Below are positions 28,587 through 37,553 of a DNA stretch of 64,000 bases, piece by piece. Under the pieces are notes generated by a model. It was not told the DNA's origin. It was given only the letters and a program-made list of their open reading frames with translations, and did no database searches. Where the stretch lies: NCBI GenBank assembly GCA_913060655.1, contig CAJXTG010000002.1, forward strand, positions 1 through 64,000, written 5' to 3'. This stretch comes from an uncultured Nitriliruptoraceae bacterium. GTDB lineage: Bacteria > Actinomycetota > Nitriliruptoria > Nitriliruptorales > Nitriliruptoraceae. The stretch's first letter is position 1; each line of letters opens with the position of its first letter. The position numbers were made by a program, and so were the translations under genes.

Positions 28587-29231
28587 TCAGCCGCTCCGTG
28601 CCGCGACGCCGAGCGGATGGCCACCGGCCCGTGCGAGCGTCACGAGGATCACGGCCCCCGCGCCCGCCTCCCGCAGGGCCGCGGCGGCCCGCCACGCCGT
28701 CGCCCCGGTCGTGAGCACGTCGTCGACGAGGACGACGTCGCTGCCGGGCAGCGCGAGGTCGCAGCGGTACCGCTCCCCGTGGACGGGCCCCGGCTCGACG
28801 TCGAGGAGCCGGACCAGCGGGGTGTCGAGGGCGTCGGCGACGACGCCGGCGATCGCACGCGCATGGTCGATGCCGCGCTGCCGCACGCGGGCGGGGACGC
28901 TGGTGACCCAGGTGACCGCGTCGACGGCGAGCCGCATCGGCGCGAGCCGTTCGGCCAGTGGCGCGGCGAGCGGCTCCCAGCCACGCCGCGCGCCGCCGAG
29001 CTTCGCGGTCATGATCGCCGCGCGGACGGGCCCGCGGTAGGCGTAGGCGCTGAAGGTCGCGTCGACGGGGGCGTCGGACGGCCAGCAGCCGTGCCCGGCC
29101 GCCGGCGGTGCGGCGCAACGTGGACAGCCCGCCGGGAGCAGGCGCACCTCCGCCCGGCAGCGGTGACAGAAGGGCATCGGGGCGCGTGCACGGCAGGCGA
29201 GGCAGCGTTCGGGGAGGAGGAGGGCACGCAC
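28587..29231 (-). CDS. ComF-family phosphoribosyltransferase-like protein
   Basis: Protein of 214 residues. The N-terminal zinc-ribbon-like part has CLAC, CHRC and CPRC pairs. The C-terminal phosphoribosyltransferase fold has the PRPP motif VVLVDDVLTTGATA. ComF proteins aid DNA uptake in competent bacteria, but in actinobacteria they are kept near secA without known competence. The GTG at 29229-29231 was chosen because the family begins just before the first Cys pair (LLLPERCLAC). Confidence 0.88.
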   Translation of the reverse strand: MRALLLPERCLACRARAPMPFCHRCRAEVRLLPAGCPRCAAPPAAGHGCWPSDAPVDATFSAYAYRGPVRAAIMTAKLGGARRGWEPLAAPLAERLAPMRLAVDAVTWVTSVPARVRQRGIDHARAIAGVVADALDTPLVRLLDVEPGPVHGERYRCDLALPGSDVVLVDDVLTTGATAWRAAAALREAGAGAVILVTLARAGGHPLGVAARSG

Positions 29232-29298
29232 GCGCCGAGTGGAGCGGGAGCGGCGCCACCGCCGCGCGTCGACGTGCCGTGCTGTGGACGACGGACGC

Positions 29299-29466
29299 TC
29301 AGCCGGCCGGGGGTGCCTCGTCCGGCAGCATGATCGGGATGCCGTCGCGGACCTCGTAGCGCGTCGAGCACCCGGTGCAGATGAGCACCTTCCGCCGCTC
29401 CTTGTACTCGAGCGACGCCCGACAGGCCGGGCACACCAGGATCTGCAGCAGGCGTTCGTCGAGCAC
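29299..29466 (-). CDS. Trm112-family zinc protein
   Basis: Small protein of 55 residues that starts VLDERLLQILVCPAC. It has two Cys pairs (C12/C15 and C30/C33) and the family ending YEVRDGIPIMLPDEA. In other organisms Trm112 proteins bind and activate SAM methyltransferases; in bacteria the partner is often unknown. The GTG at 29464-29466 has GGAG six bases upstream and lies 16 bp after the phosphomannomutase stop, so the two are likely in one operon. Confidence 0.9.
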   Translation of the reverse strand: MLDERLLQILVCPACRASLEYKERRKVLICTGCSTRYEVRDGIPIMLPDEAPPAG

Positions 29467-29482
29467 GGGCGACTCCGTCCGG

Positions 29483-30859
29483 TCAGACCGTCACGGTAGC
29501 GAGCAGGGCGTCGAGGTCGCTCAGGACGCGTTCGACGTCGTCGTGGCGGGTCGCCTCCACGTTGATGCGCAGCAGCGGCTCCGTGTTGGAGGCCCGCACG
29601 TTGCACCACGCCGTCCCGAGGTCGACGGTGATCCCGTCGAGCTCGTCGGGATCACGGTCGGCGTACGCGTCGCGGACCAGCGCGAGGGCCGCGGCCGTGT
29701 CGGTGACACGCCGGTTGCGCTCACCGGATCGGACCCGCGTCGCATGCGGCGCGACCGCGTCGGCGAGCGAGCCGCCGGCGGCGGCGACGGCCTCGAGCAG
29801 CATCAGCGCGGCGATCACGCCGGAGTCCGCCCGGTGGTTGTCGCGGAAGTAGAAGTGGCCGGAGTGCTCGACACCGAGCACCGCACCGGTGCGGGCCATC
29901 TCGGCCTTGATGAACGAGTGCCCGACGCGCGTCCGCACCGGTCGCCCACCGGCCGCGACGATCGCCTCGGGGACGTCCCGCGAGCAGATGAGGTTGTGCA
30001 GGACGGTCGCGCCGGGTTCACGTGCGAGCACGCGCGTGGCGACGAGCGCCCCGACGAGCGACGAGTCGACGGGGCGGCCGTCGGCGTCGACGGCGAACAC
30101 CCGGTCCGCGTCCCCGTCGAACGCGAGCCCGAGGACCGCACCCTCGGCGACGACCCGCTCGGACAGGTCCACGAGGTTCGCGGGGTCGAGCGGGTCGGCC
30201 GGATGGTTGGGGAACGTGCCGTCGAGGTCGAAGTAGAGCGGCACCGTGTCGAGGCCGAGCCCGTCGGTGACGGCCGGCCACACGAGCCCCCCCATCCCGT
30301 TGCCGGCGTCGACGACGACGCGCATGCCTGCGAGCGTGACGTCGCCGGTGAGGAAGCCGCGCACGTGCGCCGCGAAGCGCGGCAGCAGCGGTTCGACGGT
30401 GCGCGTGCCCGGCACGTCCGCGACCCGGGGCGGACCGGCCCCGGTGAGGACCTCGGCGGCGAGGTCCCGGATGCGCGCGAGGCCGCTGTCGATCGCGACG
30501 GGCACGGCTCCGGCGCGGCACAGCTTCACGCCGTTGTGGCCGGCGGGGTTGTGGCTGGCGGTGAACATCGCGCCGGGCGCGTCGAGCTCCCCCGACGCGA
30601 ACGTGACCCCGTCGGTCGAGATGAGGCCGACGTCGAGCACGTCGACACCCGCCGCGAGCAGGCCGTCGCAGAACGCGTCGACGAGCGCCGGGGACGACGG
30701 GCGCATGTCCCGGCCGACGATGAACCGACCGCCGGGGGCGGCCAGCTCCACCGCGGCGGCCGCGCCGAGGGCGCGTGCCACCTCAGGGGTCAGCTCGGTG
30801 TCGAGCCCGCGGACGTCGTAGGCCTTGACGATCCTGCCGAGCACGTCGGCCTCCGGCAT
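29483..30859 (-). CDS. manB: phosphomannomutase/phosphoglucomutase
   Basis: Alpha-D-phosphohexomutase of 458 residues making mannose-1-P (or glucose-1-P) for nucleotide sugars. The catalytic phosphoserine loop is TASHNPAGHNGVKL; the metal loop LAFDGDADRVF, the sugar loop GVEHSGHFYFRD and the C-terminal phosphate loop RASNTEPLLRI are all present. GGAGGG precedes the ATG at 30857-30859. It would feed the GDP-mannose pyrophosphorylase-like gene at 47-48 kb. In M. tuberculosis pmmA (Rv3257c) has the same neighbour, Rv3258c. Confidence 0.94.
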   Translation of the reverse strand: MPEADVLGRIVKAYDVRGLDTELTPEVARALGAAAAVELAAPGGRFIVGRDMRPSSPALVDAFCDGLLAAGVDVLDVGLISTDGVTFASGELDAPGAMFTASHNPAGHNGVKLCRAGAVPVAIDSGLARIRDLAAEVLTGAGPPRVADVPGTRTVEPLLPRFAAHVRGFLTGDVTLAGMRVVVDAGNGMGGLVWPAVTDGLGLDTVPLYFDLDGTFPNHPADPLDPANLVDLSERVVAEGAVLGLAFDGDADRVFAVDADGRPVDSSLVGALVATRVLAREPGATVLHNLICSRDVPEAIVAAGGRPVRTRVGHSFIKAEMARTGAVLGVEHSGHFYFRDNHRADSGVIAALMLLEAVAAAGGSLADAVAPHATRVRSGERNRRVTDTAAALALVRDAYADRDPDELDGITVDLGTAWCNVRASNTEPLLRINVEATRHDDVERVLSDLDALLATVTV

Positions 30860-30872
30860 GGTCGCCCTCCGC

Positions 30873-31535
30873 TCACGGCCGGAGCGGGGCCGCCGCTCCG
30901 GTGGTCCCGAGCAGGTCCGCGCACCACACCGTGGTCGTCGGGTCGGGCGCGAGCCGCAGCGGCTGCGGGCGCGCCGGCTGCGCGGCGCGCGGCTGCGCGA
31001 CGGGACCCGGCCGCGACGGCGGTGCGGCACCCCGCGACGGTTCCGTGGCACCGACCGGGGCACCGAGGAGCACGTCCAGGCGGCCGGCGTCGCCGGCCGG
31101 TGCGGGGGCGGAGGGCGGAGGGGTGGCCGACCGGTCGGCCCCGGCGGGAGCGGCGTCGGGGGCGTCCTCGGAGACGACCCGTCGGACGGCGCTGAGCGCG
31201 GCCGCGAGGCGGTCCACGCTGCGATCCCGGTCGGGGCCGACCGGCGGCACGGGCTCCGCCGCCGTGTCGGGCGCCGGAGCGCGGTCACGCAGGGTCCAGC
31301 CGGCGGGCGGACCGGAGCGTGCCGCATGCGGGGAGCAGAGGTCGTAGGCGCCGGGGGCGTCGTCGGCCGCCAGCGGGTCGAGCATGACGGTGCGCTGCGC
31401 GTAGTCGAACCGCAGGGTGACCACGGCGGGCCGACCGCAGGCGGGGCGGACGCACGCGCGCACCACCGGCCGCGACGACGGCTCGGACGGGGACGGTGGG
31501 GCGGGCGACGCGGGCACGCGCGGACGGTAAAGCAC
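30873..31535 (-). CDS. DUF3499 family protein with long tail
   Basis: The conserved core ACVRPACGRPAVVTLRFDYAQRTVML ... YDLCSPHAAR carries a C-x4-C pair and a later C-x2-H, suggesting a small zinc site, and matches the Rv3258c family of unknown function. The rest, about 140 residues, is Pro/Ala/Arg-rich and much longer than usual. The start is uncertain: the GTG at 31533-31535 was used; GTGs at 31517 and 31466 are also possible and none has a good ribosome site. It lies 13 bp before the phosphomannomutase. Confidence 0.78.
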   Translation of the reverse strand: MLYRPRVPASPAPPSPSEPSSRPVVRACVRPACGRPAVVTLRFDYAQRTVMLDPLAADDAPGAYDLCSPHAARSGPPAGWTLRDRAPAPDTAAEPVPPVGPDRDRSVDRLAAALSAVRRVVSEDAPDAAPAGADRSATPPPSAPAPAGDAGRLDVLLGAPVGATEPSRGAAPPSRPGPVAQPRAAQPARPQPLRLAPDPTTTVWCADLLGTTGAAAPLRP

Positions 31536-31594
31536 ATCGGTGTCATTCAGCAAGGAGGCGGGACCGCACCCTCCGCGACCGGCACCCTCGGCGC

Positions 31595-31600
31595 TAGCGT
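31595..31600 (+). promoter_or_regulatory. -10 box of leaderless zincin gene
   Basis: TAGCGT seven bases before the ATG at 31608, with no ribosome site: the leaderless-promoter spacing. Confidence 0.45.
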
Positions 31601-31607
31601 CCGCCGC

Positions 31608-32036
31608 ATGCGAGACCGTCACGCACGCCACCGTCGCCGCGACACCGACCGGCGCCGCCGTCCCGTCGACGGTGCGCGCACCCGCAGCATGGACCGCTTC
31701 GCACGCCTCGTCGACGACGCCGTCGCGACGCTGCCGAAGGACTTCCTCCCCTACCTCGCGGACGTCAGCATCGCCGTCGCCGACGTGCCGCCCCCCGACC
31801 CGGTCGGTCGGGGCGACGAGGTGCTGCTCGGCCTCTACGAGGGGGTGCCGCGGACCGCGCGCGACGTGACCCCGCCGCCGCTGCCCGACCGCATCACCCT
31901 GTTCCGGCGGCCGCTGGAGGCGAGGGCACGGGACCGGCGCGACCTCGCCGAGCTCGTGCGCCACACGGTGCTGCACGAGGTCGCCCACCACTTCGGCATC
32001 GACGACGACCGGCTCGACGAGCTCGGCTGGGGCTGA
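31608..32036 (+). CDS. zincin-like metallopeptidase family protein
   Basis: Protein of 142 residues, the size of the Zincin_1/DUF1025 family (Rv3259-like). After a basic N-terminus (MRDRHARHRRR) it has FARLVDDAVATLPKDFLPYL, ITLFRRPLEARA and the zinc motif VLHEVAHHFGIDDDRL (HExxH, then D). The substrate is unknown. It is divergent from DUF3499, as in mycobacteria, and appears to be read from a leaderless mRNA. Confidence 0.88.
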   Translation: MRDRHARHRRRDTDRRRRPVDGARTRSMDRFARLVDDAVATLPKDFLPYLADVSIAVADVPPPDPVGRGDEVLLGLYEGVPRTARDVTPPPLPDRITLFRRPLEARARDRRDLAELVRHTVLHEVAHHFGIDDDRLDELGWG

Positions 32037-32055
32037 CCGCACACCGCCGCGCGGC

Positions 32056-33711
32056 TCAGGGCTCCGCGGGCACGACGCCGGGCACGACGGGCGGTGCGGC
32101 GGCGGGGGTCCGAAGGCTCGCGACCCAGCCGACGCGCTCCCGTCCCCCCTCGACCGGTGGCACGGCCCCCCACGCGTCCGCGGGGGTCGCGGCGAGCGCG
32201 ACCGGCTCGCGGACCTCCTCGCCCATCGTCGTGCGGGCGACGACCAGCCCCGGTCCGCCCTCGACGACGGCCGACCACGTCGCCGCCCCGGCGAGCGGGA
32301 GGACGATGCGGCCGACGGCGTCCGGCGCGATCGTCGGTGCGGCGACGCGCACCTGCGTCGCGCCCGCGTCGGGGTCGGCGGGCCGGGTCGTCAGCAGCAC
32401 CTGCGGCGTCACCTCCGACGCGGCCCGGTTGACGACGTGGAGGACGGTCGTCCGTCCCGGCGCGCCGACGCCGGCGACGGCCCACCGGACGTCCGGTGCG
32501 GGTGAGGCGGTGACGTGGACGAGCCCGGTGCGGGCGATGTCGTCCGCCCGGTAGCGGGCGCCGCCGGCGACGAGGACGCCCGACGTCGTCGAGCGCACCG
32601 TCACCCCGACGGCGTCGGTGCCGTCCGTGACGAGGTCCGCGGTCGGGATGCGCTCGAGGGCTCCGGGACCGACGTCGACGGCCTCCACCCCCACGGGCAC
32701 GGTCGGGCCGTCGGCGGTGTGCACCGTCAGCTCGACGGTGACGGGCCGCGGCGCCGGGTTGAGGACCCACACCGCCCCGTCGACGTCCTCGCCGGTCGGC
32801 AGCCAGGGCAGCGTCCAGGTCACCTGCGGGCCGGTGAGCGGCGCGGCGGTGGCGACGCCCTCGACCCCGCCGAGCTCGGCGATCGCGGACTGGCGCCCCT
32901 CGACGGCGAGCCGGCCGGCGCCGACGGTCACGATCGCGGCGACGTCCTCCTGCTCGGGCACGTGGTCGTTGAGCACCACGGTGACGCGCCGGCCCGCCGG
33001 GACCGACACGTTGCGCAGCTGGATCGGCTCGACCGGTCCCGTCGGGGTGACGAGGGTCACGGCGAAGGTGGCGTCGGCGAGGAACGGGTTGGCGAGCCGG
33101 AGCAGCGCCCGCTCACCGCCGGTGGTGCGCAGGCCGACGACGGTCTGCACCGGCGCGTCGGCGGGCCGGCAGGCGGACGCGACGGCGCCGCGCGGTTCCC
33201 CCGGGCCGCTGTCGGTGCGCCACGCCTGCCAGGCGAGCAGCGGATGGTCGGCCCAGCCGATCCACGACCAGCCGTCGGCACCCGGGGAGACGGGGACGGG
33301 GACGAGCGTGCCGGGCGCGACGGGGCCGACGGCCCGGCGTGGCGACCCGCCGTCGGGTGCCTCGAGGCCGAGCACCAGCCCGCGGGACCGGACCCCACCG
33401 TCGTCCGTGGCGTCCTCGGTGGCGTCGTCGGTGGTCTCGTCCGCGCCGTCCGCGCCGTCGGCCGCGACGGGCGCAGCGGGCGGGGCGACGAGCAGCACGT
33501 CGGCGTCGGGCGCGCGCATGCTGGCGCCGGTGACGCACACCGCACCGCCGGCGGTCGGCGCCACGGGCGCGGTGGTCGTCGCGTCGCCGGCGGCACCGGC
33601 GGCTCCGACGCCGGGCACGGCGGGTGCCCCGACCACCCCGAGCAGGAACGTGGCGAGGAGGACGACGACGGTGGTCGCGGCGGCGGGCAGGGCGCGCAGG
33701 TCGAGGGTCAT
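32056..33711 (-). CDS. secreted DUF5719-like protein
   Basis: Protein of 551 residues. The signal peptide at about residues 8-32 (ALPAAATTVVVLLATFLLGVVGAPAVPG) is followed by an acidic low-complexity stretch and a beta-rich extracytoplasmic region with repeated patterns such as LLRLANPFLADATFAVTL and VWVLNPAPRPVTVEL. This resembles the DUF5719 proteins found next to large membrane glycosyltransferases in actinobacteria. The function is unknown. The ATG at 33709-33711 overlaps the stop of the glycosyltransferase gene (ATGA). Confidence 0.75.
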   Translation of the reverse strand: MTLDLRALPAAATTVVVLLATFLLGVVGAPAVPGVGAAGAAGDATTTAPVAPTAGGAVCVTGASMRAPDADVLLVAPPAAPVAADGADGADETTDDATEDATDDGGVRSRGLVLGLEAPDGGSPRRAVGPVAPGTLVPVPVSPGADGWSWIGWADHPLLAWQAWRTDSGPGEPRGAVASACRPADAPVQTVVGLRTTGGERALLRLANPFLADATFAVTLVTPTGPVEPIQLRNVSVPAGRRVTVVLNDHVPEQEDVAAIVTVGAGRLAVEGRQSAIAELGGVEGVATAAPLTGPQVTWTLPWLPTGEDVDGAVWVLNPAPRPVTVELTVHTADGPTVPVGVEAVDVGPGALERIPTADLVTDGTDAVGVTVRSTTSGVLVAGGARYRADDIARTGLVHVTASPAPDVRWAVAGVGAPGRTTVLHVVNRAASEVTPQVLLTTRPADPDAGATQVRVAAPTIAPDAVGRIVLPLAGAATWSAVVEGGPGLVVARTTMGEEVREPVALAATPADAWGAVPPVEGGRERVGWVASLRTPAAAPPVVPGVVPAEP

Positions 33712-36700
33712 CGGGCGCCCTGACGTCGGGCGGCGTCGCGGCGAGCGAGCGCCGGCGGCCGCGCGGCGAGGGAGAGGACGAGCACGGCCCACAGGGCCTG
33801 CAGTCGCAGGCCGGTCCGCCGGCCCGGCGCGGCGGTCGCGACGACGTCGACGCGGGCCGAGGCGGGCACGTCGAGGGCGCGGACCAGCCCGTCGTCGCTC
33901 AGCACCGGGACGGCCGCACCGTCGACGCGTACCTGCCAGCCGGCGCCGAAGGGGACGGTGGCGACGAGGTCGCCCCCGGGGCCGCTGTCGCCGGTGAACC
34001 GCTCGGCGCTCGTGCGGGCGAGCGGCGCGGCGAGCTCGCGGGGGGCGACACCGGGATCGGGCACGCGGTCCGTGCTGACCCGTGCCGTGGCGATCGCCGC
34101 ACCCGGCACCGCCCCGCGGACGCGGGCGACGAGGCCGTCCAGTGACGGCAGCGGGTCGAGGGCCGACTGGGCCCGCAGGCGGGCGCGGAGCAGCGGGTCG
34201 ACGTGCTCCTCGGGGACGAGGACGACGCCGACGCCGAGGCGTCCGAGGCGGTCGGCGGCGCGCGGGTCACGCCCGTCGAGCAGGTCGTCGACGGCGTCGG
34301 CGAGCGCCGCGGCCGTGCGCGGGTCGTGCCGCACCCCGAAGGCGGCGAGGTCGGGGCCGGACGCGGGGACGACCTCCCACACGACCCCGTCCTCGGTCGC
34401 TCCGATGACGAGCAGCCGGTCGGGCGGGACGGACCCGAGGGTCGCCAGGTAGGCGGGGACCGTGTCGGTGCGGGACAGGCCGGGGGTGCCGGTGACGGCG
34501 AGGCCGAGCAGTCCGACGACGAGCAGCCCGGCGGTGGCCGTGGACGCACCGGCGACGCCGACCTGACGCCAGCCGAACCCGTGCCGTGCGAGCACGGCCG
34601 GCGCGTCGGCGGCGCCTCGCCCGGCGACGGCGACGTGCGCGGCCGTGGCGAGGAGCAGCAGCGGCCCGGGGGCGACGGCGCTGCCGACGGCGTCGAACCA
34701 CCATGCGAGCAGCGGCGCGGTGAGCCCGACCACGAGCAGTGCGAGCGCCGCACGCCGCACGGTGCGCGACGCGGACGCGACGGCGACGACGAGCGACCCG
34801 GCGATGCCGGCGAGCACGAGCCCGGCGCCGGCCGCACCGAGCAGGCGCCCCGTGGGGTCGAGGGCGAGCCAGCGCAGCGGATGCCCACCGAGGGTGGGGC
34901 CGGCGGGGCCCAGCGCGTCGGCGAGGACCGCGGGGAGGCTCAGCAGCCACGGGCCGAGCAGCGGCAGCGGGAGGAGGGTGACGACGACGCTGCGGGCGAT
35001 GAGCGTGCGCCGCCACGCGGGGTCGTCGACGGCGACGACGGCGTGGCCGACCCCCGCGAGGAGGAGCACCGGGAGCGCGAGCACGAGGAGGGGGACGAAC
35101 GCGACGAGCACCGCGAGCAGCACGGCGCTGACACCGATGCGCCGCCAGACCCGCTCGACGGCCGCGTCGGCGGACAGGATCGTGTTCGCGGTCACGGCGA
35201 GCGCCGGCAGGGCGAGGAGGACGACGACGGTCGTGAGGTCGCCGGTGGTGAGCGCGGCGAGCGCCGGTGGCGACAGCGCGTAGGCGAGTCCGAGGACGAC
35301 CCGCGGGAGGACGGCGGGCAGGTGCGGGGCGAGGGCCCGCACGGCGAGGGCCCAGGCGAGCAGCGGGGCGGCGAGGAGCAGGACCCGCAGCGCGGCGTCC
35401 CCGCCGGCCCACTGCAGCACGCCGAGGACGAGCTGGGACGGCGACGGGTCCAGGGCGCTGAGCGTCGCGCCGCTGTCGTGCCAGCCGGCGAGATGGCGCG
35501 TCAGGAGCCCGTCGCCGGCGGGGAACGGCAGCAGCTGGCCGCCGCGGACGACGCCGGGGAGGAGGAGGTCGCGCAGGCCGACGAGCAGCAGGACGACGAC
35601 GGGCGGGACGAGGACCTGCGCGGGACGGGTGACGAGGCGCTGCCGCAGGGAGACGCCGGCCGGGGGCGCATCGGGCGCGGGGGCCGGTGGCCGCTCGCGA
35701 TCGACGTCGGTGCGGCCGCCGTCGGTGCGGCCGTCCGGTGACGGCCCGACGAGCTCCCCCTGCAGCGTCGCGCTCGGATCGCTCTCCGCCGAGCCGAGGT
35801 CGTCGGACACCGGATCGCCGAACAGTCGGTCCAGGACGGCCTCGAGGTAGGCCTGCAGGCGTGGGGTGACGCGTCCGAGACGGAGGGCGATCTCCCGGTC
35901 GCTCCGCCGGCGGGCGCGCTGGACGCGCCGACGACGGCGCAGCGTCCCGCGCAGGTGGGTGAGCGTCCAGCCCCATGCGGCGACGGTCGCCCGGGCGTCG
36001 GCGATGCGCCGCGTGAGGAGGAAGCCCGCGACCTTCGCGACACCGACGACGAGTGCGAGCGGGACGACGGCGAGGAGCCGCTCGGGGCCGTAGTTCGTCA
36101 GCAGCGCGGTGAGGGTGTTGCGCTCCGCGAGCTCCCGTGCACCGACGCCGCCGGCGCCGACCGGCCGCCGGTGCTCGGCGGCGAGCGCCGCGTGCCAGCC
36201 GACCGCCGAGGGCACCACCACGACGTCGTGGCCGGCGACGGTCGCGCTCCAGCAGAGGTCGAGGTCCTCCCGGAACGCGCGGGCCCGCGGGTCGAAGCGT
36301 CCGAGCGCGTCGAGGACGCGCCGTCGGACGAGCATGCCGGCGGTGGAGACGAACAGGACCTGACGGTCACCGTCGCGCTGCCCCTGGTCGAGCTCGTCGG
36401 GGTCGAGACCGTCGTCGACGCGCCCGGTGAGGTCGATGGTGGCGCCGACCGACTGCAGGCGGCGGCGGTCGTGCGCCCACCGCAGCTTCGGGCCGACGAT
36501 CCCGACCCGCTCGTCCGCGAGCGCCGCGACGAGCCGCGAGACGGCGTCGGGCGCCAGCTCGAGGTCGTCGTGCACGATGAGGACGAGGTCGTCGTCGGGC
36601 GGGGTGGTGCGACCGTGCAGCGCGTCCCGCGCGTCCACGGCGTCGAGCGCGAGGTCGACCCCGCCGGGCAGCCCGAGGTCACGGTCGGCGACGATGACCC

Positions 36701-36851
36701 GCTCGGGACCGAGCAGCTCGACGAGGAGGCCGGTGGTGCCGTCCGTGCTGGCGTTGTCGACGGCGACGAGCTCGAGGTCGACGTCGGTCTGGGCGACGAG
36801 GGCGGCGACGGTGCGGCGCAGGGTCGCGATCCCGTCGTGCGTGACGAGCAC
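33708..36851 (-). CDS. large polytopic GT2-family glycosyltransferase
   Basis: About 1047 residues from the first GTG. The N-terminal GT2 domain has LVTHDG, DNASTDGTTGLL, IVHDDLELAPD and FREDLDLCW. A linker of about 100 residues is followed by more than ten hydrophobic helices (about 430-820), then an extracytoplasmic C-terminal part and a last helix. The GTG at 36851 cuts the first beta strand RIVAVLVTHDG; upstream there is no ATG, GTG or TTG before an in-frame TAG near 36970, but an ATC at 36882-36884 with GGAG nine bases upstream would give MASSHGPRIVAV. It is coupled to the DUF5719-like gene. Confidence 0.9.
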   Translation of the reverse strand: MLVTHDGIATLRRTVAALVAQTDVDLELVAVDNASTDGTTGLLVELLGPERVIVADRDLGLPGGVDLALDAVDARDALHGRTTPPDDDLVLIVHDDLELAPDAVSRLVAALADERVGIVGPKLRWAHDRRRLQSVGATIDLTGRVDDGLDPDELDQGQRDGDRQVLFVSTAGMLVRRRVLDALGRFDPRARAFREDLDLCWSATVAGHDVVVVPSAVGWHAALAAEHRRPVGAGGVGARELAERNTLTALLTNYGPERLLAVVPLALVVGVAKVAGFLLTRRIADARATVAAWGWTLTHLRGTLRRRRRVQRARRRSDREIALRLGRVTPRLQAYLEAVLDRLFGDPVSDDLGSAESDPSATLQGELVGPSPDGRTDGGRTDVDRERPPAPAPDAPPAGVSLRQRLVTRPAQVLVPPVVVLLLVGLRDLLLPGVVRGGQLLPFPAGDGLLTRHLAGWHDSGATLSALDPSPSQLVLGVLQWAGGDAALRVLLLAAPLLAWALAVRALAPHLPAVLPRVVLGLAYALSPPALAALTTGDLTTVVVLLALPALAVTANTILSADAAVERVWRRIGVSAVLLAVLVAFVPLLVLALPVLLLAGVGHAVVAVDDPAWRRTLIARSVVVTLLPLPLLGPWLLSLPAVLADALGPAGPTLGGHPLRWLALDPTGRLLGAAGAGLVLAGIAGSLVVAVASASRTVRRAALALLVVGLTAPLLAWWFDAVGSAVAPGPLLLLATAAHVAVAGRGAADAPAVLARHGFGWRQVGVAGASTATAGLLVVGLLGLAVTGTPGLSRTDTVPAYLATLGSVPPDRLLVIGATEDGVVWEVVPASGPDLAAFGVRHDPRTAAALADAVDDLLDGRDPRAADRLGRLGVGVVLVPEEHVDPLLRARLRAQSALDPLPSLDGLVARVRGAVPGAAIATARVSTDRVPDPGVAPRELAAPLARTSAERFTGDSGPGGDLVATVPFGAGWQVRVDGAAVPVLSDDGLVRALDVPASARVDVVATAAPGRRTGLRLQALWAVLVLSLAARPPALARRDAARRQGAR

Positions 36852-36965
36852 GGCGACGATGCGCGGACCGTGGGACGACGCGATGGTGGGGTTCTCCGGT
36901 CCGGCGCTGCGGACCCCTCGCGCGGGAGCGGACGTGCGGCCGCAGCGGTGACTCGACGCCGGCGG

Positions 36966-36971
36966 AACCTA
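36966..36971 (-). promoter_or_regulatory. candidate -10 box for the GT2/DUF5719 pair
   Basis: TAGGTT on the minus strand, 82 bp before the ATC and 115 bp before the GTG start of the glycosyltransferase. No -35 is obvious. Confidence 0.3.
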
Positions 36972-37024
36972 TCAGCGGACGACGGGGGCCTCGGGGCCGT
37001 CGAGCGGCCGTCGGGCCGGGCCGC

Positions 37025-37327
37025 TCAGGCGCTCAGCCGCCCCATGCGGGCGACGCCGACCCGCTTCGCCCGGCGGCGCTCGCGCTCGGAGAGGCCGCCC
37101 CAGATGCCGAACCGCTCGTCGTTGTCGAGCGCGTACTGGAGGCACTCGTCACGCACGGGACAGGCGGCGCAGATCCGCTTGGCCTCCCGGGTCGAGCCAC
37201 CCTTCTCGGGGAAGAACGCCTCGGGGTCGGCGTCGAGGCAGCGCGCCTCGAGCATCCAGTCGTTCGCGCCCTCCTCCTGCTCGTCGTGGCCGAGGACGGA
37301 GGTGAGGTCGACGGACGGGTTGCTCAC
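37025..37327 (-). CDS. whiB2: WhiB-family iron-sulfur regulator, WhiB2-like
   Basis: Protein of 100 residues with cluster cysteines C30, C53, C56 and C62 (EARCLDADPEAFFPEKGG, ICAACPVRDEC), the GIWGG turn and the basic GGLSERERRRAKR tail. WhiB2/WhmD proteins control cell division and septation in related bacteria. The GTG at 37325-37327 has GGAG upstream. The position between the Rv3258c/3259-like genes and the F420 genes matches M. tuberculosis whiB2. A TTGACA promoter lies about 60 bp upstream. Confidence 0.93.
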   Translation of the reverse strand: MSNPSVDLTSVLGHDEQEEGANDWMLEARCLDADPEAFFPEKGGSTREAKRICAACPVRDECLQYALDNDERFGIWGGLSERERRRAKRVGVARMGRLSA

Positions 37328-37383
37328 GGAGGACTCCTGGTGGGTGCGGGCGTGACGGACAGGCGTGGAACTACACGGCCGTC

Positions 37384-37411
37384 ATTCTCCCAGCCGCCCG
37401 AGGCCTGTCAA
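37384..37411 (-). promoter_or_regulatory. promoter of the whiB2-like gene
   Basis: On the minus strand: -35 TTGACA (37406-37411), 16-bp spacer, -10 GAGAAT (37384-37389). The leader is about 50 nt. The rest of the 226-bp gap to 37553 has a short palindrome CCACA-ACA-TGTGG (37452-37464) and a weak GGGGCC/GGCCCC hairpin (37530-37545) just after the sigma gene. Confidence 0.6.
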
Positions 37412-37553
37412 GCGGCGCACCACCGCAGGCTGCGTCCCTGTGGAGGAACGACCACAACATGTGGGATGATGAAGTCGTTTCAGGATGGCGCGAGCGAGCG
37501 CCGCGCAGAGTGAGCGTCCACCGCTCATCGGGGCCGGCGGGCCCCTGCGACCG

